This document shows positions 1 through 5,576 of a stretch of 5,576 bases of DNA, piece by piece. Position 1 is the stretch's first letter; every line of letters begins with the position of its first letter. A program made the translations under genes and the position numbers. The notes below the pieces were generated by a model. That model was not told the DNA's origin, made no database searches, and worked only from the letters and a program-made list of their open reading frames with translations. The DNA is taken from contig CAYZZX010000100.1 of NCBI GenBank assembly GCA_964483085.1, forward strand, positions 1 through 5,576, read 5' to 3'. The DNA comes from JALHFZ01 sp964483085. Lineage in GTDB: Bacteria > Synergistota > Synergistia > Synergistales > Aminobacteriaceae.

Positions 1-54
1 GTATCCATCGGCATCCGCCGTAAAAATAGCAGGATACATGTACGTGTCTTTCAT
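1..54 (-). CDS. hicB: HicB-family antitoxin, N-terminal fragment (runs off left edge)
   Basis: Only the first 18 codons are in the window, reading MKDTYMYPAIFTADADGY. This resembles the first beta-strand of HicB antitoxins, which start with a short strand of the form 'YPAIF..D.DGY' and continue into a partial RNase H-like fold. The gene follows hicA on the same strand with a 2-base gap. A strong Shine-Dalgarno (AGGAGG on the minus strand, complement of 62-67) lies inside the last hicA codons, 7 bases before the ATG, so the two are translated together. HicB proteins bind and neutralise HicA and usually carry a C-terminal ribbon-helix-helix or helix-turn-helix domain that represses their own promoter; that part is outside the window. 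Identity rests mainly on position beside hicA. Confidence 0.8.
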   Translation of the reverse strand, partial: MKDTYMYPAIFTADADGY

Positions 55-56
55 TT

Positions 57-272
57 TTATCCCTCCTCTTCAAGGTGATGAGTTTGCTTCAGACCGGATT
101 GCCTGAGAATGTTCGCCGCAGTTTTCGGGTGAAGTGTTTTCCTGGGGTGCGGAACCGTTACTTTCCCTTTTTTTGTCGGGTGTTTGAAGTGATGGAGACT
201 TCCCTCAGCATCTACAAGTTCCCATCCGTCAGCAGTAAGAAGGGTGATCATTTCTTTTGAGCTGTATCGCAT
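57..272 (-). CDS. hicA: HicA-family toxin (mRNA interferase)
   Basis: This 71-residue protein is the usual size for HicA toxins, which have a small double-stranded-RNA-binding-like fold and cleave mRNA without needing the ribosome. The N-terminus (SSKEMITLL.ADGWEL) is the typical first helix and strand. G24-S25-L26-H27 matches the Gly-Ser-x-His active-site block, with H27 as the likely catalytic histidine. It is followed by the family stretch HPTKKGKVTVPHP (residues 31-43) and a final helix around ANILRQSGL. The ATG at 272-270 has a good Shine-Dalgarno (AAAAGGTGG, complement of 280-288). It is the first gene of a toxin-antitoxin operon with hicB. Nothing suggests inactivation. Such modules are commonly found in defence islands and may stabilise this locus or respond to phage attack; that role is inference. 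Confidence 0.92.
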   Translation of the reverse strand: MRYSSKEMITLLTADGWELVDAEGSLHHFKHPTKKGKVTVPHPRKTLHPKTAANILRQSGLKQTHHLEEEG

Positions 273-292
273 CGGATAACCACCTTTTCCAG

Positions 293-337
293 CGGATATT
301 TCGATTATATACGTATATTAGTACGTGTCAATATCCG
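293..337. promoter_or_regulatory. Probable HicB/HicAB operator: nested inverted repeats over the promoter
   Basis: Two symmetric elements overlap the hicAB promoter. The outer one is an exact 8-bp inverted repeat, CGGATATT (293-300) and AATATCCG (330-337). Its right arm overlaps the -35 box and its left arm covers the expected transcription start. The inner one is a perfect 12-bp palindrome, ATATACGTATAT (307-318), which overlaps the -10 box by three bases. The centres nearly coincide (315 and 312.5). HicB or the HicAB complex is known to bind palindromic operators at its own promoter; which of the two elements is used here is not decided by the sequence. Confidence 0.6.
304..331 (-). promoter_or_regulatory. 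Consensus sigma-70 promoter of hicAB
   Basis: On the minus strand a perfect -35 box TTGACA (complement of 326-331) and a perfect -10 box TATAAT (complement of 304-309) are separated by 16 bases. Transcription would start near 297, giving a leader of about 25 bases before the hicA start codon. Two full-consensus hexamers imply a strong promoter that must be repressed, which fits an autoregulated toxin-antitoxin operon. Confidence 0.85.
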
Positions 338-360
338 AGATAAGGCAACCTTTGTTTTGA

Positions 361-555
361 TGCGGAATTTCTTTGATGGGAAATGAAACCATGGAAGCAT
401 CGACGGTTTCCTACTCCGTGGTCAAGGGGGGCTCCACAGCACGCACACACATCTACACCGGCGAGCCGAAGCTCGGACCCCTTGCCGACAACGGCGGAAT
501 GACCCAGTCCCATGCCTGACCTGCCCGAATCCTCGAATTCAGGCCAAGCCGGGAG
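361..555 (+). pseudogene. Relic of the C-terminal end of a choice-of-anchor Q / parallel beta-helix surface protein
   Basis: In the frame of 361-519 the translation includes SYSVVKGG and then EPKLGPLADNGGMTQSHA. This is the hallmark C-terminal block of large secreted beta-helix proteins of the choice-of-anchor Q kind, normally '...DPKLGPLADNGGxTQTHALxxGSPAIDAG'. The frame is closed upstream by TGA at 358-360 and downstream by TGA at 517-519. Adding one base at the C run near 515-516 restores HAL and then TCPNPRIQAKPG, which aligns loosely with the expected 'xxGSPAIDAG' and continues to about 555. The spacing between VVKGG and EPKLG also looks altered. A 47-residue ORF (ATG at 376) could be called here, but it lacks a good ribosome site and is best read as a gene remnant from the site into which the neighbouring modules were inserted. 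Recognition is from memory of the motif only. Confidence 0.5.
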
Positions 556-722
556 TTCCTTTTATGTTCCCTATTTGCTATTCTAAGAGCAAGGAAACAT
601 ATTTATTGAACTCCGGTTTTGAAAAGCAGTCTAAGTTCCGCTTTTCTCTGGGAAATGCCTTGAGTATGTCCTACCGCTCCCTTCAAGTTTTCTTCAAAAG
701 AAGCTTTTCAAGGAAGGTGACG
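556..722 (+). promoter_or_regulatory. AT-rich leader of the helicase-methylase operon
   Basis: This stretch is about 40% GC by hand count, against roughly 60% or more in the gene that follows, and it must hold the operon's promoter and 5' leader. An ATG at 564 is in frame with the helicase, but the 53 residues it would add are rich in Ser, Phe and Lys, resemble nothing in the family and use different codons, so I treat the stretch as non-coding. The best promoter match is weak: TTGAAC (606-611), 18 bases, TCTAAG (630-635). The Shine-Dalgarno AAGGAAGG lies at 710-717. Short inverted-repeat arms here are described in a separate entry. Confidence 0.45.
619..711 (+). promoter_or_regulatory. Three-arm inverted repeat with mutually exclusive pairings, next to the helicase ribosome binding site
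   Basis: Arm A is TTGAAAAGC at 619-627. It is an exact 9-base complement of arm C, GCTTTTCAA at 703-711, which overlaps the first bases of the Shine-Dalgarno at 710-717. Seven of its bases (621-627) are also complementary to arm B, GCTTTTC at 640-646, forming a local hairpin with a 12-base loop. Arm A cannot pair with both. A further small stem, CTTC-AAAA-GAAG, sits at 692-703 just before arm C. This could be an attenuator-like leader controlling translation. Short A/T-heavy arms also arise by chance, so confidence is low. Confidence 0.25.
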
Positions 723-3700
723 TTGTTGAGACTGGAAGATCTGCAGCCTGAATCCTCGGTGGGAGGCATTCTGCCCGACGCGTCCGTAACTGTTGTGAAG
801 GTCGAGTGGCACGGATCGGAGGCTCTCACTCTGATCTATCGAAGCCCCTCGGGCGGCGTCGCCGAGGAAATTCTCTACCGCCACGATGAAACCAGGCTGG
901 AAATGGTAAAGATGGGCCGGCCCTGGAGCTTCGACGGCGACGGTGCCCTTTTCCGACTGGTTTCCGAAGCTCGCCGGATTCGCCTCGCCCATCTCTTCGA
1001 TCCCGTCCTTGCCGTCCACACCTCCCTTGTCGACCCTCTTCCCCATCAGATCACCGCGGTCTACGAGGCCATGCTGCCCCGCACGCCTCTCCGCTTTCTT
1101 CTTGCCGACGATCCGGGATCGGGAAAGACCATCATGGCAGGCCTTCTCATTAAAGAGCTTATAGCCAGGGGAGACCTCAAAAGATGCCTCATCGTCTGCC
1201 CCGGCAGCCTCGCGGAGCAATGGCAGGACGAGCTGTACCGCCGTTTTCATCTTCCCTTCGAAATTCTCACCAACGACAATTTTCAGGCTGCCCGCACGGG
1301 CAACTGGTTTCTCGAAAACGATCTCGCCATCGCGCGGCTCGACAAGCTATCCCGCAATGAAGACGTTCAGGCGAAGGTCAGCGCGTCTGACTGTAGGTAC
1401 GACCTCATAGTCTGCGACGAAGCCCATAAGCTTTCCGCCACCTTCTTCGGCGGGGAGGTCAAATACACGAAGCGCTACCGCCTCGGACAGCTTCTCTCCG
1501 GCCTGACCCGTCACTTCCTCCTCATGACCGCCACGCCCCACAACGGAAAGGAGGCGGATTTTCAGCTTTTTCTGGCCCTCCTCGACGGGGACCGGTTTGA
1601 AGGACGCTTCCGGGACGGAGTGCACCAGGTGGAAATCTCCGATCTCATGCGCCGAATGGTGAAGGAAAACCTCCTCAAAATGGACGGGACCCCTCTCTTC
1701 CCTGAACGGATCGCCTACACCGTTCCCTATCGACTCTCAGACCAGGAGGCGAGATTGTACAGCGAGGTCACGGAATACGTCCGGGAGGAATTCAACCGAG
1801 CCGACGCCCTGGCAAACGGCAGCAGGGCGGGCACCGTGGGTTTTGCCCTCACCATACTGCAGCGCAGGCTTGCCTCGTCCCCTGAAGCCATCTTCCAGTC
1901 TCTCCGGCGTCGAAAGGAACGGCTCGAAAAACGCCTTCGGGAGCTTGAGCTTCTTCATAGAGGCGCCGATGTTTTAGCCTGTTTCGGCCCGGTCCTCGAC
2001 GGGGAAGATATGGAAGATCTCGAGGAGGCACCGGAAAACGAACTCGAGGCCGCGGAGGAGGAAATCCTCGACCAGGCGACTGCCGCTGCGACCCTTGCAG
2101 AACTCAGGAAGGAGATCGAAACCCTCGGACGCCTCGAAAACCTTGCCGCCGAAGTCCGCCGTTCAGGGCTGGATACCAAGTGGAGGGAGCTCGCCACCCT
2201 CCTGGGAGAACTCTTCACCCCTGCGGCCTTAGCCGGGGGAAGCAGGGTGGCAGCTCCGCACGAGCGAAAGCCCGTGCCGTCTCCAAGACAGAAGCTCGTC
2301 ATCTTCACCGAATACAAAGACACTCTGGCCTACCTCCAGGGGCGGATAGAAACCCTCTTCGGACGCCCCGGGGCAATTTCAGTCATTCACGGAGGGATGG
2401 GCCGGGAAGAACGGCGCAAATCCCAGGAGAGCTTTCTCCACGACCCGGAGGTCCGGGTCCTCCTGGCTACCGATGCCGCTGGAGAAGGAATCAACCTTCA
2501 GAGAGCCCATCTCATGGTGAACTATGATCTGCCCTGGAACCCCAACCGTCTCGAACAGCGCTTCGGGCGGATCCACCGCATCGGCCAGACGGAGGTCTGC
2601 CATCTCTGGAACCTCGTCGCCTCAGAAACGAGGGAGGGCGAGGTCTACCGCACCCTCCTTGAAAAGCTGGAAGAGGCCCGAAAAGCCCTTGGCGGCAAGG
2701 TATTCGACGTCCTTGGAGTACTTCAGTTCGAGGGGAGGCCCCTTCGGGAACTGCTCATCGAGGCCATCCGCTACGGAGACCGGCCGGAAATCCGGGAGAA
2801 ACTCGTCCGCACGGTGGAAAACGGAGTGGACCGATCGCAGCTGGAGAACCTCCTCGAGGAGAATGCAGTGGCCCGGGACGTCATGGACGCAAGCAGGGTT
2901 GCCCGGGTTCGGGAGGACATGGAACGGGCCGAGGCGCGGCGTCTTCAGCCCCACTACATCGAATCCTTCTTCCTCGAAGCCTTCCGGCGGCTCGGTGGAT
3001 CCATACGCCAGAGAGAGCCCCGGCGCTACGAGATAACCCACGTTCCCGCCCCAGTACGCAATCGCGACCGACAGATTGGCGCGGGAGACCCGGTGCTCCC
3101 CAGGTATGAACGGGCCGCCTTCGAAAAATCCCAGATTGCTCCCCAGGGCCAGACTCTCGCCGCCTTTATCTGCCCGGGGCACTCCCTTCTTGACGCCGTT
3201 CTCGATCTCACCCTCGAGCGCAACCGCGACCTGCTGAAGCGGGGAACCGTTCTTGTGGATGACGACCCCGGGGCTGTTCCCAGGGTGCTCTTCTTTCTCG
3301 AACACTCCATTCAGGACGGCGCAGTAGTGCAGTCGGGAGAGCGCCGTACCATCTCCCGCAGGATGCTCTACGTGGAGCTGGACGGAGAAGGAAGAACGAA
3401 GCATCTTCAGTATGCCCCCTATCTTGATTACCGTCCGTTAAAGGAGGGTGACCCCTCCCCCGGACAGATCCTTGCCCGGCCGGAATGTGCCTGGATCGGC
3501 CGGGGACTTGAAGAAAAAGCCCTCGGCCACGCCATCGCTTCCGTGGTCCCCGACCACATAAAAGAAGTAAAGGAAACCCGCCTGTCGTGGATAGATAAAA
3601 CCCGCGGGGCGGTGAAGGACCGCCTCACAAAAGAGATAGCCTACTGGGATCACAGGGCCGAGGAGCTCAAACTGCAGGAACAGGCAGGCAAGGCAGGGGC

Positions 3701-4277
3701 GCGGCTCAACTCTGCCGAGGCGCGGAGGCGTGCCGACGACCTCCGTGGACGGCTCGAAAAACGCATGGCGGATCTCGAACGGGAGACCCGGATCTCCGCC
3801 CTTCCTCCGGTGATCCTCGGGGGGCTTCTTGTCGTTCCCTCTGGCCTTCTTGCCGCCATGACGGGCAATGCTTTTCAAGGAGAAGGGCACACTGCCGATA
3901 CGCAGGCCGCCGCTGCCCTAGCCCGGGCAATTGTCATGGAGACGGAACGGGCCCTCGGGTTTGAACCCGTCGACAGGGAATTTGACCGTCTCGGCTACGA
4001 TATTGAAAGCCGGGATCCTGTCCGGGGCAGGCTGCGCTTTCTTGAGGTCAAGGGGCGGATCTCCGGCGCTCAGACCATCACCGTCACCCGGAACGAAATT
4101 CTCTACTCCCTCAACAAGCCGGAAGACTTTATCCTTGCCCTCGTAGAGTTTACGGGGGCTGAGACCCACCGGGTACGGTATGTGCGGTCCCCCTTCCGGC
4201 GGGAGCCCGATTTCAGCGCGTGCAGCGTCAACTACGACTTCGCCGAACTTCTGGCCCGGTCGGAAGAACCTTCCTGA
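723..4277 (+). CDS. SNF2/DEAH-type defence helicase with C-terminal DUF3883 (NOV_C) domain
   Basis: This is a 1184-residue superfamily 2 helicase, numbered here from TTG 723. An N-terminal family domain (about 1-90) precedes helicase lobe 1, which holds the Q-like LPHQ, Walker A DDPGSGKT (129-136), Walker B DEAH (232-235) and motif III MTATPHN (268-274). A charged, acidic, coiled-coil-prone insert (about 400-483) separates it from lobe 2, which holds LVIFTEY (525-531), HGGM (556-559), ATDAAGEGINLQ (582-593) and motif VI QRFGRIHRIGQ (612-622). A long family-specific C-terminal region includes a coiled coil (about 996-1027) and ends in DUF3883/NOV_C, with GYDIES (D1093) and LEVKG (E1108, K1110), a PD-(D/E)XK-like nuclease signature. 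All helicase motifs are intact. It likely translocates on DNA as the motor of an anti-phage system, in an operon with the DUF1156 methylase 16 bases downstream. Start: family members begin near 'LRLEDLQP'; TTG 723 has AAGGAAGG five bases upstream. GTG 717, TTG 726 and the upstream ATG 564 (1237 residues) are alternatives. DISARM DrmD is a related possibility; the exact system name is uncertain. Confidence 0.93.
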   Translation: MLRLEDLQPESSVGGILPDASVTVVKVEWHGSEALTLIYRSPSGGVAEEILYRHDETRLEMVKMGRPWSFDGDGALFRLVSEARRIRLAHLFDPVLAVHTSLVDPLPHQITAVYEAMLPRTPLRFLLADDPGSGKTIMAGLLIKELIARGDLKRCLIVCPGSLAEQWQDELYRRFHLPFEILTNDNFQAARTGNWFLENDLAIARLDKLSRNEDVQAKVSASDCRYDLIVCDEAHKLSATFFGGEVKYTKRYRLGQLLSGLTRHFLLMTATPHNGKEADFQLFLALLDGDRFEGRFRDGVHQVEISDLMRRMVKENLLKMDGTPLFPERIAYTVPYRLSDQEARLYSEVTEYVREEFNRADALANGSRAGTVGFALTILQRRLASSPEAIFQSLRRRKERLEKRLRELELLHRGADVLACFGPVLDGEDMEDLEEAPENELEAAEEEILDQATAAATLAELRKEIETLGRLENLAAEVRRSGLDTKWRELATLLGELFTPAALAGGSRVAAPHERKPVPSPRQKLVIFTEYKDTLAYLQGRIETLFGRPGAISVIHGGMGREERRKSQESFLHDPEVRVLLATDAAGEGINLQRAHLMVNYDLPWNPNRLEQRFGRIHRIGQTEVCHLWNLVASETREGEVYRTLLEKLEEARKALGGKVFDVLGVLQFEGRPLRELLIEAIRYGDRPEIREKLVRTVENGVDRSQLENLLEENAVARDVMDASRVARVREDMERAEARRLQPHYIESFFLEAFRRLGGSIRQREPRRYEITHVPAPVRNRDRQIGAGDPVLPRYERAAFEKSQIAPQGQTLAAFICPGHSLLDAVLDLTLERNRDLLKRGTVLVDDDPGAVPRVLFFLEHSIQDGAVVQSGERRTISRRMLYVELDGEGRTKHLQYAPYLDYRPLKEGDPSPGQILARPECAWIGRGLEEKALGHAIASVVPDHIKEVKETRLSWIDKTRGAVKDRLTKEIAYWDHRAEELKLQEQAGKAGARLNSAEARRRADDLRGRLEKRMADLERETRISALPPVILGGLLVVPSGLLAAMTGNAFQGEGHTADTQAAAALARAIVMETERALGFEPVDREFDRLGYDIESRDPVRGRLRFLEVKGRISGAQTITVTRNEILYSLNKPEDFILALVEFTGAETHRVRYVRSPFRREPDFSACSVNYDFAELLARSEEPS

Positions 4278-4293
4278 GGAGACGATCGACATC

Positions 4294-5576
4294 ATGGCAG
4301 AGAAGAAAAAACTCATAGAAGTGGCCCTGCCCCTCCAGGCGATCAACGAGGCCAGTGCCAGGGAAAAATCCATCCGCCACGGCCATCCGAGCACCCTGCA
4401 CCTCTGGTGGGCCAGGCGCCCCCTTGCGGCGGCCAGGGCGGTCATCTTCGCCCAGATGGTGGACGACCCTTCTTCCCGCCCCGAACTGTTCCCCACGAAG
4501 GAAGCACAGGAGGAAGAACGGCAGCGCCTCTTCGGTCTTCTCGAAGAACTCGTCCTGTGGGAGAACACCACCAACGAGGAGGTCCTGGCCAGGGCGAGGG
4601 AAGAAATTCAAAAATCCTGGCGGAGGACCTGCGCGGAGAACCAGGATCATCCCCGGGCCGCAGAGCTTTTCAACCCGGAGAAGCTCCCCGCCTTCCACGA
4701 CCCCTTTGCGGGGGGAGGGGCTCTTCCCCTGGAAGCTCAGCGTCTGGGGCTCGAGAGCTGGGCATCGGATCTCAACCCCGTGGCCGTGCTCATCAACAAG
4801 GCCATGATCGAGATCCCTCCTCTCTTTGCCGGACGCCCCCCCATGAACCCCGAAGCCCGGGAGGATGAACAACCTTTTATAACGGAGTGGAAAGGGGCGA
4901 AAGGCCTCGCCGAGGATGTGCGCCATTACGGAAAGTGGATGCGGGACGAGGCCGAGAAGCGGATCGGCCATCTCTACCCTAAGGTGACAATAACTCAAGA
5001 GATGGTGGAGGAGCGGCCGGACCTCAAGCAATACGAGGGAAAGGATCTCACCGTCATCGCATGGCTCTGGGCCAGAACGGTGAAGAGCCCAAACCCGGCC
5101 TTCGCCGATGTGGAGGTTCCCCTGGCATCCACTTTCATGCTTTCCACAAAGAAGGGTAAAGAAGCCTGGGTGGAACCGGTCGTAGAGGGCGGAGGCTATC
5201 GGTTTACCGTGAAGGTTGGGAAGCCGAAGGATTTGGAAAGGGCGAAGAATGGAACTTCTGCAGGGAAAAGGAGCGCGTTCCTTTGTATTATGTCTGGTGT
5301 ACCCATTTCCTATGACTATATTAGAAAGCAAGGGAAAAGTGGCTCTATGGGAGAACGCCTCATGGCTATCGTTGCTGAAGGTGACCGGGGGCGTGTATAT
5401 CTTCCGCCTATATCTTTACATGAAATGATAACTGACAAAATTTCTCCCCAATGGAAGCCAGAAGTGCCTTTATTTGGGAAATGCCGTGTGAATGTTTCAA
5501 ATTATGGACTTGACATCTTTGGAGATCTCTTCACCCCCCGTCAGCTCGTCGCTCTCACCACCTTCTCCGACCTGAT
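4294..5576 (+). CDS. DUF1156 family adenine-specific DNA methylase (COG1743), N-terminal part, runs off right edge
   Basis: The frame is open from ATG 4294 through the end of the window (427 full codons); I translated it by hand and found no stop. The N-terminus has the DUF1156 signature: EVALPLQAIN, then REKSIRHGHP and HLWWARRP (residues 36-43). The S-adenosylmethionine motif I is DPFAGGG (136-142), with the acidic motif II residue in ASDLNP (D159). Further family blocks are AWLWARTV, RGRVYLPP and GDLFTPRQLVALTTFSDL just before the edge. The catalytic (N/D)PPY motif is expected farther on, outside the window; full members are about 900-1000 residues. The Shine-Dalgarno GAGGAG (4276-4281) overlaps the helicase TGA stop, so translation is probably coupled. 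It likely methylates adenine in host DNA to protect it from the linked helicase system. Oddities: the CPNPxC-type zinc-ribbon cysteines found in other COG1743 proteins are replaced (SPNPAF), and residues about 316-410 are encoded by low-GC DNA. Confidence 0.92.
   Translation, partial: MAEKKKLIEVALPLQAINEASAREKSIRHGHPSTLHLWWARRPLAAARAVIFAQMVDDPSSRPELFPTKEAQEEERQRLFGLLEELVLWENTTNEEVLARAREEIQKSWRRTCAENQDHPRAAELFNPEKLPAFHDPFAGGGALPLEAQRLGLESWASDLNPVAVLINKAMIEIPPLFAGRPPMNPEAREDEQPFITEWKGAKGLAEDVRHYGKWMRDEAEKRIGHLYPKVTITQEMVEERPDLKQYEGKDLTVIAWLWARTVKSPNPAFADVEVPLASTFMLSTKKGKEAWVEPVVEGGGYRFTVKVGKPKDLERAKNGTSAGKRSAFLCIMSGVPISYDYIRKQGKSGSMGERLMAIVAEGDRGRVYLPPISLHEMITDKISPQWKPEVPLFGKCRVNVSNYGLDIFGDLFTPRQLVALTTFSDL
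5240..5520 (+). other. Low-GC mosaic segment inside the methylase gene
   Basis: GC falls abruptly within an uninterrupted reading frame. Hand counts give 21/60 for 5281-5340, 23/60 for 5401-5460 and 22/60 for 5461-5520, against 41/60 for 4681-4740 in the same gene; 5341-5400 is intermediate at 34/60. Codons also change, with TGT, ATT, TCT, GGT, GTA, AGA, AGT and TTA common here and scarce before. GC-rich sequence returns from about 5529. The protein still looks like the family across the segment, so this is best read as homologous replacement by DNA from a lower-GC relative, not as an insertion. Confidence 0.6.

Noticed and set aside
40..329. Exact 9-base repeat GTACGTGTC at 40-48 (in hicB) and 321-329 (at the hicAB promoter)
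   Set aside because: It could be a second operator half-site, but one 9-base match within about 300 bases is not unlikely by chance and one copy is in coding sequence.
461..476. Small hairpin CGAGC-CGAA-GCTCG as a terminator
   Set aside because: Only about five base pairs and no T-run after it; it lies within the surface-protein relic and is probably incidental.
2524..3036. 170-residue plus-strand frame overlapping the helicase
   Set aside because: Out-of-frame shadow with Ser/Arg/Pro-biased composition; no frameshift is needed in the helicase across this region.
2622..3404. 260-residue open frame on the minus strand
   Set aside because: Antisense to the helicase C-terminal region, where the plus-strand frame is continuous and family-like; no ribosome site or motif of its own.
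3804..3866. Hydrophobic stretch near helicase residues 1028-1048 as a possible membrane helix
   Set aside because: It contains prolines and several glycines and is embedded in a soluble helicase between a coiled coil and the nuclease-like domain; more likely a buried family segment.
4228..5331. 367-residue open frame on the minus strand
   Set aside because: It lies antisense to the DUF1156 methylase, whose plus-strand frame carries the clear HLWWARRP and DPFAGGG motifs. The antisense protein is rich in Gly, Pro, Leu and Arg with no recognisable domain, as expected for a shadow in GC-rich DNA.
1..5576. CRISPR array, tRNA, rRNA, insertion sequence or attachment site
   Set aside because: No regularly spaced repeats, no cloverleaf or rRNA-like sequence, no transposase, and no terminal repeats were visible on either strand.

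Overview
This looks like an accessory (defence-island-like) stretch of a bacterial chromosome. The large genes have high GC and codons ending mostly in G or C. They are interrupted by AT-rich patches: a toxin-antitoxin promoter, the helicase leader, and one internal piece of the methylase. The host cannot be fixed from this window. The relic of a beta-helix surface protein and the HicA type would fit an anaerobic, free-living or gut-type bacterium, but that is only a weak inference.

Layout. Minus strand, 1-272: a HicAB toxin-antitoxin module with the toxin gene first and complete, and only the first 18 codons of the antitoxin. A consensus sigma-70 promoter (TTGACA, 16 bp, TATAAT) lies at 304-331, embedded in a nested palindrome/inverted repeat that is a natural autorepression operator. 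Plus strand, 361-555: a decayed C-terminal end of a 'choice-of-anchor Q' type parallel beta-helix protein, with an upstream stop and a frameshift. Then an AT-rich leader (about 556-722) containing one short arm that could pair with either of two later arms, the second of which touches the ribosome binding site of the next gene. 723-4277: a large SNF2/DEAH-type helicase with a C-terminal DUF3883 (NOV_C) domain. 4294-5576: the start of a DUF1156 family (COG1743) adenine-specific DNA methylase, which runs off the window.

How they work together. The helicase and methylase are 16 bp apart, with the methylase Shine-Dalgarno overlapping the helicase stop codon, so they form one operon. Large SNF2 helicase plus DUF1156 methylase is a known anti-phage gene pairing. 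From memory it is closest to the helicase-methylase-ATPase arrangement ('Hma', usually with a DUF499 ATPase downstream), and it resembles DISARM class 1 in having a SNF2 helicase beside an adenine methylase. The methylase would mark self DNA, while the helicase, with its nuclease-like C-terminal domain, would act on unmodified DNA. The partner genes that would settle the type lie beyond the right edge. The core is therefore a recognised kind of defence system. The less ordinary points are the leader with competing pairings, the mosaic low-GC segment inside the methylase, and the missing zinc-ribbon cysteines.
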